64,000 nt of DNA from Lojkania enalia (Eukaryota; Ascomycota; Dothideomycetes; Pleosporales). Below, in pieces: positions 9,722 to 20,979 of the stretch. Under the pieces are notes generated by a model. That model had not been told where the DNA came from and searched no databases. It saw nothing but the letters and a program-made list of their open reading frames with translations. Positions within the stretch are counted from its first letter, which is position 1. Each line of letters starts with the position of its first letter. The DNA is taken from NCBI GenBank assembly GCA_010094045.1, contig ML986605.1, positions 91,202 through 155,201 of the forward strand. Reading direction: 5' to 3'. The position numbers and the translations under genes are program-made.

Positions 9722-11532
9722 TAACTAATATATTTTATAAGCGAGTTATCTACCTAAATAAGTTACCTATCTTATTAGCTATCTCTATATTTAGAGGCGT
9801 ATATTATAATAATACTTATAAGTATTACTATAATAATTTAATAGAGGATAGATATACTATTTATCTACTATTATATAAGTTCTAGTATTATATCTAGACT
9901 TACTATAGTAGCTGTAGTACTTCTAGTATAGTATATCTACTCTTCTATACTTCTTACCTACGTGTACTTTATCTTCTAACTACTTATCTACTCTCTTTTA
10001 AATAGTTATCTTAGCAGCTTTAACTTTAGTAAGACTATTTTACTTCTATAGAACCTTTTTTAATCGCTTTTTATGTTATAATAGAGCTTTATTTACTTTT
10101 TAAAGCTAACTAATCTAATACTAAAATAGTATATATAAATAAACTATCTATATAATACTTTTAGTAAGTAAATTAAGAGAATTATTAATTATAGTAGGTA
10201 AGCTATTCTAATACCTAGTAATATAGTCTTAAATTAGTATTATTTAAGACTCTAGTTTAATAGTATTAGTTAGTATTTTTAACTCCTAAAGGTAACTAGC
10301 TACTAGTAATAGTAATAGAGTATAAAACTTAATATTAAACTTTAATAGTACTATATTAGAATTATATAGTATTAGACTAGTACTTTAAAAGCTTATATAT
10401 ATATTAGCTTTAATAATAGAGTACTAATATACTATATAAAAGATTAGTAGAAAGTCGAGCTTTATAATATAGTAGATACTAGCTTATATAAGCTTATTAA
10501 TCTTACGCTTATATACTTTCTTTAATAGTAAGAAGTAGCCTATATTTAAAGGCTATAGTAGATACAATAAATATACTAGTATATATAATAGAATAATATC
10601 TTTCTTTTTATAGAATAGCTAAAATTTAGTAGACCTATAGCTCTTATAGCTATTAATAACTAGTAGACGATAAGTATCTACTATATACTATCTTATATAC
10701 TAATTAAAATACTCTAACTATTTAATTATAAGCTTATTATTTATCTATCTACTATTACTTAGTGCGATTACTTCTCTAGATAGTATATTATTACTCTAAT
10801 ACTATATAGAAAGGTACTACTTACTAGTAAAAATAATAAATAGTAGGATAGTATTATTATAAGTACTAATAGCCTAAATAACTATTTTCTACTTATAATT
10901 ATCTAGCTATAGTAATTTTAGTTAACTAGCTAATAGTTTAGTATTAGTAACTATTTTACTAGTAGATATAATATCTATTTAAAAGCCTATCTTATTAAAA
11001 TTATAGATATTATTATTAATAATACTATACTTTACTTTAGTATTATATATTAGGTTAAACTAGCTACTAATAACTTTAGAATTTTTATAAAAAGTTCTTT
11101 AATAATTATATTTTTAATAGAAGTATATTTTAAATTTAGGAATATAATTAATAAAATTTATTAGCTAGTTTTTACTAACCTAGTTTATAGAGTAAACTCT
11201 AAGTAAATAGTTAGCTATATCTTATATACTATATTATAGTTAATTTTTCTAGCTTTATAAGCTTCTTTAAATTAGGCTTATAATTATATTATAAAAGTTT
11301 ATTAGCGTATTAGTCTTTAAGTATTATTTAGGGGATACTATAAATAGTTATAGTACTTTATACGCTTTAAATTTAATCTTAATTAATAGTTAAAATAGCT
11401 AGTAATATCTAATCTTTTTAATAGATTAATTAAGGTTAAGATAGTTACTATATTATATTATAAGTAGATAGAGTATAACTTTTTAGTAAAAATAGGCGAC
11501 TTATTTAAGTAGATAACTTACTTATAAAATAT
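9722..11532 (-). mobile_element. pogo-like DNA transposon 1, RIP-degraded
   Basis: Inverted terminal repeats of about 40 bp lie at 9725-9770 and 11490-11532 (core ACTTATTTAAGTAGATAACT in mutated forms). Between them, on the minus strand, is a transposase reading like fungal pogo/Fot proteins. It has NIYNFNKIGFQI near 10985-11017 (family D-E-x-G-F), LLVINSYKSYRS near 10634-10671 (family L-L-x-D-G-H-x-S-H), and PLNIGYFLLLKK near 10530-10570 (family PLDVGCFSPLK). All three catalytic Asp are Asn, and stops are frequent. The length of about 1.8 kb is normal for the family. The copy is inactive. Confidence 0.8.
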
Positions 11533-13465
11533 GTTATAATATATTCTACTATTAAAGCAGCTAAACTATTAAAGCGGCTACTTTTTTTTAATATAATAAA
11601 TACTATAATATATTCTACTATTAAAGCGGCTAAATTATTAAAGTAGCTACTTTTTTTTAGTACAACAAATACTATATATAAAAAGTTAATTTACTTAATA
11701 CTAATAAGAAATTCTATATATAATATACTTTTATCTAATTTAGAATTTTCTCTACTATCTTTTTAGTATATATAAGCGTTATATCTAGTCTTACTATAGT
11801 TACTATAGTAGCGTTAAGCTGGTTAAACTCTTTCTTAAGTATCAGTACTATAAGTTTTCTTAAAGAGCTAAAAGTTTATAAATACTTCAGCAACTATATA
11901 TAAAAATCTCTCGCTATATAATACTATACTACTATACTAAATATACTTTCTTTTACGCGTTTTATACTTAGTTACTTCTTCTAATTACCTTTTAAACTTA
12001 GAGTTATAAGTTTAAAGAAGTATATTCTAATATAGTATTAACTTAGCACCTTTTATAAACTATAAGAATCTTTCTTATATCTCTTTTAGTAATTATATAA
12101 AGGGCTTTTATATAAATATTAATTATAACCTAAATTTATATATATTACTTAGAGTTTTAAACTACTAAAAGTCTTCTTATAGAAGTAGTTCTAGTAGGAT
12201 ATATAATTGTATATTAAGACGATTTAATATAACCTATATATTTAGAAGAATAATTCTTATTACTTTAAAAGCCTTCTAATAGTTCTTATATATAAATATA
12301 TTAAAAAACGCGTTCTTAAAAGTTGGAAGAAAACCTTCTTTATTAATATAGTAGACGCGTTAGCGTACTAAATCTTATATATACTATAAGTACTTCAGCT
12401 TTAATAGTAAGAAATAAACTATATTAAGAAGCTAAAGTATATATAATAAATAAGAAGGTATATAAAGTATTAGAATTTTTTATATAAGGTAGTAATTTTT
12501 AAATTTCTAGCTAAGGTAGCTTTTATAGCTGTTTAAAATAAATAGCCTATATAATTCTACCTAATATATCTTTATATATTTATTAAAGTACTTTAACTAC
12601 TTAAGACTAAATATATTATTTATCTAACTATTTTTAGAGACTAAAATTTTCTAATTATATAATATATCTACTTCTTTATACTATATAAAAATATAGATGC
12701 GTCCTTTATAGATAATAAATAGTAGAGTTGTATATATAATAGTATAAATACTTTAAATAACTATAATCTACTCGTAATTATCTAATTATATAAGAGTAGG
12801 CCTTATATAATATTCTAAACCTATAATAACTTTTATAATATTAATAATACCTATCTAAAAGTCTATTTTATTAAAGTTGTAGATATTATTATTATATATA
12901 CTATATTTTACAATTATATTCTATACGAGCTTAAACTATATATTAATAACCTCTAGATTCTCTTATTTTATTCTTTAATAATCTTTTATTTAATTAAAGG
13001 CTATTTTAAGTTTATCTATATATACTATAAATTATTTAGACTAATTCTTTTCTATAGGTATTCTACTACGTATACCTAATAGTTTATCTACTATATCTAC
13101 TATCTTATATAGTTAAGGTATAAATTCTTATAAATTATAATTAAGAATATATTATATAATTGTTTATTCTTTAGTTATTATAAGCTTCTAGTAATTTAGT
13201 TATATATAAGAGTAAAACGTAATTCTATAAAGTTAAATAGAGAGTTGTTAATATTATATATTAAAAGCTATAGTAGCGTATTATATACTCTTAAACTAGC
13301 CTAATTTATACGCCTATAAAGTAAGCTTAATTCTACCTTCTTATTAAATTAATAGAAGGTTATATTATAGATTTATTATAGTTTGTATATAGTATTTATA
13401 ACGCTAAGAAAAAGTAGCCGCTTCGATAGTTTAGCTATTTTAATAGTAGAATATATTATAAGTAT
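11533..13465 (-). mobile_element. pogo-like DNA transposon 2, RIP-degraded
   Basis: The terminal repeat TATAATATATTCTACTATTA is at about 11533-11605 and inverted at about 13398-13460. On the left side the repeat is present twice in tandem (again at about 11606-11680). The minus strand encodes a second pogo-like transposase, clearest near 12850-12885 (NIYNFNKIDF) and at 12690-12840 (PPFIIYKG-like and VDILYN-like stretches). It is a different subfamily from the neighbour, with which it abuts directly. RIP stops and Asp-to-Asn changes make it inactive. Confidence 0.75.
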
Positions 13466-13862
13466 TTATAATAAAATCTAACTATAGTTTATAACTAAAT
13501 ATTTATTTCTTTTATAGCTAGTAGTTATATATAATTACTATAAGTCTAAAAAACTTATAGTTATATATAATTATTATAAGTTTAAAAGGCTTATAATTAT
13601 ATATAACTATTATAAGTCTAATTATAGTCTATAGCTATATATTTATTTTCTTTTTAATCTACTAATACTCTTTTATCTAATTTTATTCTACTAGGTTCTA
13701 AAGTTTTAATAAGGTTAGACTATACTAGATTATATCTTTTTACTAGATTACATCTTTTTACTATATTATATCTTTTTACTAGATTATATCTTTTTATATA
13801 TCTTTTAACTGCTCTCTTATTTATTGTATTAGATTCAAACACGTTCGAACCTGAGGGGGGTG
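13466..13862 (+). repeat. AT-rich tandem repeats and polypurine tract before an LTR
   Basis: Three imperfect units of about 42 bp (core TTATATATAATTATTATAAG) lie at 13502-13620. Four units of about 20 bp (core TAGATTATATCTTTTTAC) lie at 13727-13805. The stretch ends in a purine tract with six G (about 13850-13860) directly before the LTR at 13863. This fits the 3' non-coding end of a plus-strand LTR retrotransposon whose body is missing or disrupted by the pogo elements. Confidence 0.6.
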
Positions 13863-14022
13863 TGTAAGCTCAGGTCACGTGCCTGGTCAGCTGTGCAGCC
13901 CTTGACTAAGCAGTCTTATGTACTATATATTCCCCCGCCGTACCTTGACCGATAGGTCAAGGGACCTCATGAATACATCCATCTATACCACCCTATACAG
14001 TCTCCACCCCCTCCTGCTTACA
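13863..14022 (+). repeat. 160-bp LTR with TGTAAGC...GCTTACA ends
   Basis: The segment begins TGTAAGC and ends GCTTACA, a perfect 7-bp inverted terminus, and is preceded by a G-rich polypurine tract. It keeps CpG and CpA sites, so it is not strongly RIP-mutated. It marks the boundary of the transposon block and lies 174 bp beyond the stop of the monooxygenase gene. No second copy is seen in the window. Confidence 0.6.
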
Positions 14023-14195
14023 ATCAGTAAATTAAGTTGAAGGTACTAGATAGGGATCTAGTGAGTTGATTAGTCTCAAGGAAGATCGAACATAGAGGAT
14101 ATATTCTAAACCCAGCGTGTTCCGCCTTCGAGCGAAATTTTTTGCCATATAAATATTTTCTATCTGCGCTGCCTCCTGAATTTTTCTTTATTTGT

Positions 14196-16181
14196 CTATG
14201 TCTGTATCTCGATGCCCTGCATATTGCCTTCCTCGCGCCAAGCTTCCACAATCCTCACGAAATCTTCAATACCATGACCCCAAAGACCAGACCGCGCCAT
14301 AATCATCTGCATATTAGGGGGCGCACGGTCAAGGTCTCCCTCAATATTGAAATAGTTCGGCGTACAACCTGTTATAGCAGCCATTGGCGCCGAATGCATC
14401 AGCACCTGCGTCCCCCAGTTTTCCGCTGCAGCGGCCGTGGTTGTCACAGAGAAAGGCTTCCTTCCAGCTCTACGCTTAGCCTCCGCTAGTATATATGCTG
14501 AATGCTTTGCAAGAACGTCTACACTGAACAAGTTGTTCCCGCTAATCGAAGCCTGCCACGGCCCCGAAAGAAAGAGATTAGGGAAATTATGATCAAGAAC
14601 TCCATGCTGCGTTGACGGACCGTTGCGTGCCCATTCTTCGTTCATGGAGACACCGTTTCTACCGATGATATTCATGTTGCCTTTCTGAGCCGGGGATCCT
14701 GTGAAAGGTGTGCGGAAGCCAGTAGCAAAGATAATAATATCTATAGGGTAGGATTGGCCTCCAGCTACGATAGAGTCGGCCGTAAGATGATCAAGGCCCT
14801 TGCCGTCCGTGTCAACGAGAGTTACGTTCTCTTTATTAAACATCGACAAATATTCGTCGTGGAAGGCCGGGCGTTTGCACCAAGTAGGGTACCACGCCTG
14901 CAATTTCTTTGCAACGACTGGATCTTTGACCACTTCCTCCACGCGCCTACGAAGACGGTCCTGTCGTGGTAAATCTATGGCGTGGAGCTTCTTCATGTAC
15001 ACTGGAAGCTCGTCCGTGGTCTTGGGTCTAGCAGCGTTGCCTGAAATTGCAACCATGCCAACTGCGTGGGTCCATCCGTCGTCTACCAGATTGATCTCGG
15101 GCTGTTTATCGGTGGTGAAATGTTGGTGGAAATTTCTCATGCGCTCCCGTTGCCATCCAGCCGATATAGCCACGTCCTTACGAAACCACTCTAGGTCTGT
15201 CTCACGCTGATTTCGTTCATCGACTGCGGCCGGAGTGCGCTGGACGACGTACACATGTTTTGCCCAGTGTGCAAGATGCGGAACGATTTGGACGGCCGTG
15301 CAACCTGTTCCTATAATAGCCACACGCTTTTCTCGTAGTTTTGTAAGGGACGGATCATTCGGAGTTCCGCCTGTGAGCGCATAGTTCCAGCGGGATGAGT
15401 GGAAGACCTCGCCTTGGTAATCCAGGATTCCAGGAACTCTAGGCACTTTTGGCCAGTTAAGTACACCGTTGACAGTTGCTACGAATTTTGCGCAAATATT
15501 CAATGTCTGAAGGTCCTCCTCTTTGCGCTGCTGTACAAGCTCCACCTGCCATTCTTTCAATATGTCATCCCAAATGAGGTTGTTGGCCTTAGTCTGGAAG
15601 ACAGCACTGTCGGCCACTCCCCACTTCTGGGCAGCAAAGTTGGCGTAGTTGCGAATTTCTTCCCCGTGGGCGTATCGGTGCCGTGGTATGTAACCTGTCT
15701 CCTCTAGCAATGGAAGGTAGCAGTAACTCTCAATATCGCACGAGAGTCCCGGGTAGCGGTTCCAGTACCAAGTGCCGCCGAAGCCGCCTGCGCTGTCGAC
15801 GATCCGAATGTCTTTAGGGCTAATTCCGACCTGGATCATACGAATTGCATATAGCAACCCTCCCAAGCCTCCGCCGAGGATAAGAATTTCGCAACGATTG
15901 TCGGGGAACATTATATTTGCATTCTTGACTAAACTTGGTTCAACCCAAGTATCTTGAATGAATGACTGAAACTCGATGGAAAGGGAAAGATCAATGAACT
16001 GATCACCGCCGTCATCACGGAGTCTCTTCGCGCGCTCTTCGCCATAGCGCTTCTCAACTTGTAAGGCATCGACTCCAGAAACGCCTTCATATTGGTAGCC
16101 TGGCTCGGAGGCCATCATTTTCCCCACAGGAGCAATTATGGTATCATTCATTGTGGGCATTGTAATAGGGGAAGAAGACAA
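14196..16181 (-). CDS. Baeyer-Villiger-type flavin monooxygenase
   Basis: A single-exon gene of 661 codons. Class B flavin monooxygenases use FAD and NADPH to insert oxygen next to a ketone or to hydroxylate small molecules. The FAD-binding fold shows GGGLGG (103-108). The Baeyer-Villiger signature G-G-x-W-Y-W-x-R-Y-P-G is at 135-145. The second fingerprint Y-x-G-x-x-x-H-x-x-x-W is at 255-265, with Tyr in place of the usual first Phe. The NADPH Rossmann motif GTGCTAVQ is at 291-298. The N-terminal 90 residues are an extension common in fungal members. It has no obvious signal peptide, so a cytosolic role is likely. The start chosen is the first Met of the open frame. The neighbouring NRPS-like thioesterase remnant suggests a former secondary-metabolite locus. 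The substrate cannot be told from sequence. Confidence 0.9.
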   Translation of the reverse strand: MSSSPITMPTMNDTIIAPVGKMMASEPGYQYEGVSGVDALQVEKRYGEERAKRLRDDGGDQFIDLSLSIEFQSFIQDTWVEPSLVKNANIMFPDNRCEILILGGGLGGLLYAIRMIQVGISPKDIRIVDSAGGFGGTWYWNRYPGLSCDIESYCYLPLLEETGYIPRHRYAHGEEIRNYANFAAQKWGVADSAVFQTKANNLIWDDILKEWQVELVQQRKEEDLQTLNICAKFVATVNGVLNWPKVPRVPGILDYQGEVFHSSRWNYALTGGTPNDPSLTKLREKRVAIIGTGCTAVQIVPHLAHWAKHVYVVQRTPAAVDERNQRETDLEWFRKDVAISAGWQRERMRNFHQHFTTDKQPEINLVDDGWTHAVGMVAISGNAARPKTTDELPVYMKKLHAIDLPRQDRLRRRVEEVVKDPVVAKKLQAWYPTWCKRPAFHDEYLSMFNKENVTLVDTDGKGLDHLTADSIVAGGQSYPIDIIIFATGFRTPFTGSPAQKGNMNIIGRNGVSMNEEWARNGPSTQHGVLDHNFPNLFLSGPWQASISGNNLFSVDVLAKHSAYILAEAKRRAGRKPFSVTTTAAAAENWGTQVLMHSAPMAAITGCTPNYFNIEGDLDRAPPNMQMIMARSGLWGHGIEDFVRIVEAWREEGNMQGIEIQT

Positions 16182-16570
16182 GTCCCCAAACGTATTGGCT
16201 AATGTTTAAGATTATAAAGAAAAATCCGTTCGTTTTTCAGTAGATTAGACTGAGGCTCATTCCCAAAATCTTTGTCCACAGGTGCTAATCTTTGAACTTA
16301 TCCGGCCGCCCAGGAGTCGTTAGCCCGAGGCATTGCGGCGTAGTTGCATCTCAACAATGCAAATAGATTGATTGTCCGACGAATAATTTCGGCGACTTAT
16401 CTTCTACTCGAGGATTTGGGAGTGAGTTTGCATACGAGAAGGCAGATTCCTGAAGCACCGGGGGTGATGAATGTTCTGCCGGGAAGTATATTCGGCTTAG
16501 TGGCGCACGACTTGGTTATCAGCTGCTCCCCTTGGCGTTTTTGTCACATGTCTCTACTATCCTATTATAG
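16182..16570. other. promoter side of the monooxygenase, no gene
   Basis: This contains the upstream region of the minus-strand monooxygenase and the lead-in to the thioesterase remnant. A short open frame at 16344-16595 has no recognisable content. I see no adenylation or carrier domain here that would complete the NRPS-like gene. Confidence 0.4.
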
Positions 16571-16574
16571 TTGG

Positions 16575-16975
16575 TCTGTTTTCAGGCCTATATAGTCTCG
16601 TCGTTGCCGCATGATGAACAAGTAGCTCGCCTACTTGCTCAAAGTGACGCAAAACGGTGCGAGCAATTGGCACTCACCCAATCCAGCCTTCAGAATTGGA
16701 CAGACGTGTCATGGTATCTCCAAAAGATTGGCTGGGAGTATGATCCTTCAGAGGGTGCCTCACATATGGATATTTTTTACTGCTAGCCTCTAAAGGATGT
16801 TGCAAGCAACCGCGTAGATCATTGCAAACACCATCTGAATCGTTGGGTTGATTTTATCCGCGATGACCTTAAGTTTTGGGAAGTGCATGGCAAGCACTAT
16901 ACAATGATCGGCCCAGAGCATGTGCACACATTTCAGCAAACGTTGAAAAAAGCGTTGGCCGCGCGGGGACTATAA
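16575..16975 (+). pseudogene. thioesterase-domain remnant of an NRPS-like enzyme
   Basis: The frame beginning near 16575 gives LALTQSSLQNWTDVSWYLQ, then GWEYDPS, DIFYC, a TAG stop (16784-16786), then PLKDVASNR, FWEVHGKHYTMIGPEHV and a C-terminal ARGL followed by TAA (16973-16975). From family knowledge this resembles the C-terminal thioesterase of A-T-TE NRPS-like synthetases (atromentin/TdiA type), including the catalytic-His segment GKHYTMIGPEHV. Upstream adenylation and carrier domains, and the thioesterase Ser motif, are absent. One nonsense codon interrupts an otherwise well-kept frame, so loss is fairly recent or the frame is a relic exon. Which NRPS-like enzyme it came from is unknown. 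Confidence 0.6.
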
Positions 16976-17313
16976 AGAGATTATGAATCTCGTTAAAGCA
17001 CTTCTTTGAAACATGATAGTATATTCGCAAGGAATATAGTGAATTTCCAACCTCCTAATGTTCATGTAATCAACCAAGCCCTTGGATTTAAGACGTACAA
17101 CGATTGAAAAATTATGAAACCCTTGCTATACTCTCTTTATTCGCGTCAAATTAAGGCTACGCAAAGACGTATAATGACCCATTAATGAAAGAGCTGCACC
17201 CTTCGTGAAGATGAGTTTAATCTAGGCAGTGTCGTTCCTAATATTTAGCTCACAATTAATGGCTAATCGGCAATTACTTCAAATAGCTTGTTAGATAGAC
17301 CTTTTGGTATTGT
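16976..17313. other. intergenic, no gene seen
   Basis: AT-leaning sequence between the thioesterase remnant and the truncated repeat copy. No coding frame, RNA gene or repeat is recognisable. Confidence 0.4.
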
Positions 17314-17490
17314 GGTAAGGGGCGAATCTTGTCTCAAGGAGGTAGATGAGGAACTGAACTGCTTGATTGAGGATGGCCAGCAGGCCATATTTATGTACAT
17401 CGAAAAGGGGTATATCAGCTGATATCCAGCGTGATATAGTACGACGATATCTGATACAGCTCGGCAGACTTGCCAAAATCCCCATCACAG
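17314..17490. repeat. truncated inverted copy of the 556-bp GATATC-rich element
   Basis: The reverse complement of this segment matches about 8415-8612: the GGGGATTTT start, CTGCCGAGCTGTATCAGATA, the GATATCAGCTGATATACCCC part, and then the GAGACAAGATTCGCC part. Three GATATC units of the long copy are missing here. The match stops near 17314, so only the end with the GATATC array is preserved. This shows that the element is dispersed and not simply part of the gypsy LTR. Confidence 0.7.
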
Positions 17491-19006
17491 GTATAATTAA
17501 ATATTGACTAGATGACTATGTATTTGATGAGGAGCTAATGGGATATTTTTGGCTAGTATTAAATGGTAAACTAAACCGTAGTGTGCGAAGATCGCGTAAA
17601 GATCTTTTCTACAGAATCTATCGATCCTGCCATAGTTGCGAGGATTGAGATATGAGGTACACAACTTATTAGGACTTAATTCCATGCTCGAAGCGTCGGG
17701 TTTTAGCGCTCGTTTTTTTCCCTCCCTACCCCCCAAATATTGAATAGTTCTTCGACGGGACTCAATTTTGGTGTAGTTCGCCAGTGAAGCAGGCTAGTTA
17801 TCTGTCAATCCTCCTTTCCCGTCATGATATCACGTGACTTGTTCCCACAGAACCTCTTGCTGAGCACAACGCTTGATAAGAGAGAGTTCTATGCTGGTTT
17901 ATGCATAATACTTGGTAAGGGACCTGTGCATAGGCAGACATTGTTCATACGTCAGACTGTAGGAGTAATTTACGAAGTAAATTGTTAGGTATAGAAGACG
18001 GAAGAAATTATAGCCCGGATAAGTCATGTGTGAGACCGATCTTAGCTTGAGTTAGGTTGCCGACATTTACGGAAGTGTGCTGTTGAGCGCAAAAAGCACG
18101 CATCACTGCTTCATCAGCAAGCTTCGAGTGCGGAGACGCAGCCTATCAAAATAAGCGTTTCTAGCAAATAGTAACTATATCATCTCACGGGCCTTGTGGC
18201 TAATCTAGTGGCGCATTTACACTTCAGAATGTACGACCAACTTACAGTCATTCGCCGATCGATCGACGCACCACAGTTTGCACTAGTTCCGCCTCTGTTT
18301 GGCGCACTCGTGCTATATATGTCTTCTTCGCGATCTCCAGATTCTCTTTTCTCCCTGCCTGATCCCACGCAAGCAAGCTTCTTTATCGGACGGCTCTGCT
18401 AAGCTAATTTACTACTTTACATCTTGAATCTTTTAGTTTAAGCCGTACTATTTACACGCACAAATGAGCCAAAGCCAGGCACGGTCCTGTATCACTTTCC
18501 GCACCTCGCTGTCCCCGAAACTAGGATCGTCACCGTTAAAGCTCTGCACTCGTGGCCGTGACTTACCCATCCTCATTACCACCTAAAAGTTTTGCAATGA
18601 CCTTTTGCGGATTCCTGACCACGCGCTACGTTTGGCCGATGGTCATCATTACGTAGATTACAGCCTGCAGACCTTAGCGGTTGTATGCGATTAGGGGCAC
18701 AAATACAACTCTCACTGTCCACGCTACTCGCTAAAGGCATAGCAATACAGCACGCAGCATAGACTTCCAGTTCATATAAGACAACCCAGTCCCCTGGTAC
18801 GCAGCCAAGTTTCCAGCAGTCGAAATCTATCTCCCTCTTTGGGCTGGAAACAGGGCTCTCCACGAACCAAGTATCGCGAACCTCGATTTCTTTCAGTCGC
18901 TGCATACCTTACTTTTAAGGTTTGTCATAGTCCCTCTCATTCCGCTGCCAAATCCTTCGCCGTTTAGTTCATTCGTATACCAGTTCCGAACTCAATAGCT
19001 AGAACC
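17491..19006. other. gene-free stretch
   Basis: No supported gene. Short open frames (17497-17736 minus, 18180-18402 on either strand, 18576-18905 minus) show no domain, signal peptide or family resemblance. A TCACGTGAC palindrome-type site is at 17829-17838. The last 200 bp serve as the promoter of the small Cys-rich gene. Confidence 0.4.
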
Positions 19007-19273
19007 ATGTGTCAAGACTACGTGGAATACTGGCCATTGTGCGGCCATCGTAGGTATTGGTATGGAAGACCATGCTACAAGGTCTACGAGCAGCTGATGC
19101 GAAGTAATAATCTGCAAGCTCTTCGACAGCCCGGTCTGCCCTTCCATATCCCTCCCGAGTGTAGTAGGACGTATTTTCGACCTGGGCTGTGTGACTATTG
19201 CGTAGTCCAGCAGTACGAAATGCAAGGCTGGAAATGCAATGGATATGCTGGTGGATATCCAAGGTTCTATTGA
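19007..19273 (+). CDS. small Cys-rich fungal protein, possible zinc binder
   Basis: An 88-codon open frame with an ATG in good context (AACCATG). The product starts MCQDYVEYWPLCGHRRYWY. It contains a C-G-H near the N-terminus, a central Cys, and a C-terminal cluster C-S-R-T-Y-F-R-P-G-L-C-D-Y-C. Small proteins that begin M-C-x-x-Y and carry C-G-H, then C-x-x-C late in the chain, are common and uncharacterised in Pezizomycotina; I assign it to that general type by pattern only. The Cys and His spacing could bind one or two zinc ions. It has no signal peptide. Base composition is normal and no intron is needed. Function unknown. Confidence 0.55.
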   Translation: MCQDYVEYWPLCGHRRYWYGRPCYKVYEQLMRSNNLQALRQPGLPFHIPPECSRTYFRPGLCDYCVVQQYEMQGWKCNGYAGGYPRFY

Positions 19274-20979
19274 TTGTCAATCTTTGGGGGCTGTGGAGGG
19301 GTCTGGGGATCGGGCTTTCAGGGTGGTGTTCGCGTGGATTGTCCATAGCTGCTTCTCGTTGACATTTTGGCTATTCTAGAACGACTCCTTGGTATTCAGT
19401 GGGTCAGTAACTAAAGTTCGGGGTTACGTACGTTTTCATCTCTTTGTTGAGCCCTGCATCTCACAGATACGTTAGAAAATTTCCCGGCATCTAAGTATAT
19501 GGGCAAGTGTTGCAATTTGATATTTCAACGTGTTAGCTCCGCGCACCGAAGATTTTGACAGCGACGCCTAGAAGCGTAACTGCGATACCTCCTACGCAGG
19601 ATTTTCCGCCTAGTTTACATGCCATTCTAGTGGGCGCTATACCACCTCAATTACCTATCATCTAAAGCATGGTTTCCCCTCAACCACGTCATTCTCGGTG
19701 CTGGCCATTATCAATTCGATAACTTTGTCAATCCCCTAAAGTAGGAGCTCAACGTGTACTTCCACCTACGTTCAATTAGCCTATTCAGATGCTGGCAAGA
19801 ATACATGGCTAGCGATTTAGCTTTCCTACTTCCGCGCTCCAACCGTGGCCAGTAATCACACCTTGGAATGTCGAGAGGCCCATCTACATGCCCTACCGCT
19901 TCCGCTAGCGTTCCTATAGCTTGCGGTAGAGATCGGAATTATGAACCGGATCAAAGACCTTGGAGCCACATTCTAAGCAACGGTACGGAGAATTGTTTCT
20001 CGTTTACCCGGTTGCCTTGAGGCACGGTTCTACAAAGTCAGGTTGTATCTAGAGTGTATTCTGTTTCTTATCACAGCAGCTTTAATGATTTTCCTTCATA
20101 CCATTTTCGGTCACACGCACACCCCAACAATATCCCTCCAGTTCTTCATCTTCCCACCCAATCCCCTCACACCAACTCCATACCCTCCATCTGTTTCCCC
20201 ATGCCGTAATCTCAACCCCGTCTGCTTCCCAAAGAGCCAAACAACGTCACCTACAGAGCACCACCATCTCACAAACCCTCCCCACGCCACGTGGATCACC
20301 CCCACCCCCCAACAACTATCCTCATCCAACAATCGGATCCGACGTCGCACAACCCGCTTGCCCTCCGCCACCGCCAAACACAAACAACCACGGAACTTTG
20401 CGGCACACACGCAGCGCAGACGAACTAGATAATGGCGGGGGGACAAACGCCTATTACACACTTCCATACTCTACTCCCATTTAAAAGCATTCCCATTCTT
20501 CAATCACGGTCATCATGTCGTACCATGATGGGTTTGGCCAGTCAAAAAAGAAAAGGACCCATCTCATTGAGACATACGTCCAATCTTGGGGTCTCGACTT
20601 TCCCCCTTTGCACTGCACGTGAAACCGAACGCCGCCCGACACTTGTCCTACCTTCGCTCTCCACCTCCATCAAGAGCAAAAAAAGAGGCTGAACAGTCTG
20701 TTATTAATTACAATAAAAATATCTTATATACTAATCCCTCTCTCTGCCTTCACCTTCACGCTACAACCCTACAATTCCAAGTACTCTTTCACTAGGGTGA
20801 AAAAAGAGAATGGGGCCAATGCGCCCAAATTAACTTTCTAGGGCTTCCCCGGCACGCCGATGAAATGCATACACATCTAATGCACGCTGTTTTAAAAACT
20901 CAAGCGCGCAGCAATTCACAGGCTCGTCTCTATAAGTGTTTGGTTCCGACATCACTCTCGACATCCAAACCTTATCTTC
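19274..20979. other. gene-free stretch downstream of HMG-CoA reductase
   Basis: This holds the 3' flank of the minus-strand HMG-CoA reductase gene and CA-rich or pyrimidine-rich sequence at 20100-20420. Open frames at 20043-20467 on both strands are products of the biased composition. No repeat or RNA gene is recognised. Confidence 0.4.

Noticed and set aside
14142..15957. Open frames on the plus strand opposite the monooxygenase
   Set aside because: They are shadows of the minus-strand gene, which has all family motifs.
14196..16975. An intact secondary-metabolite gene cluster
   Set aside because: The synthetase fragment is broken and lacks its main domains, the P450 at 42 kb is dead, and no other tailoring genes adjoin.
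20043..20467. Open frames in CA-rich sequence on both strands
   Set aside because: Low-complexity composition alone keeps them open; no conserved content.
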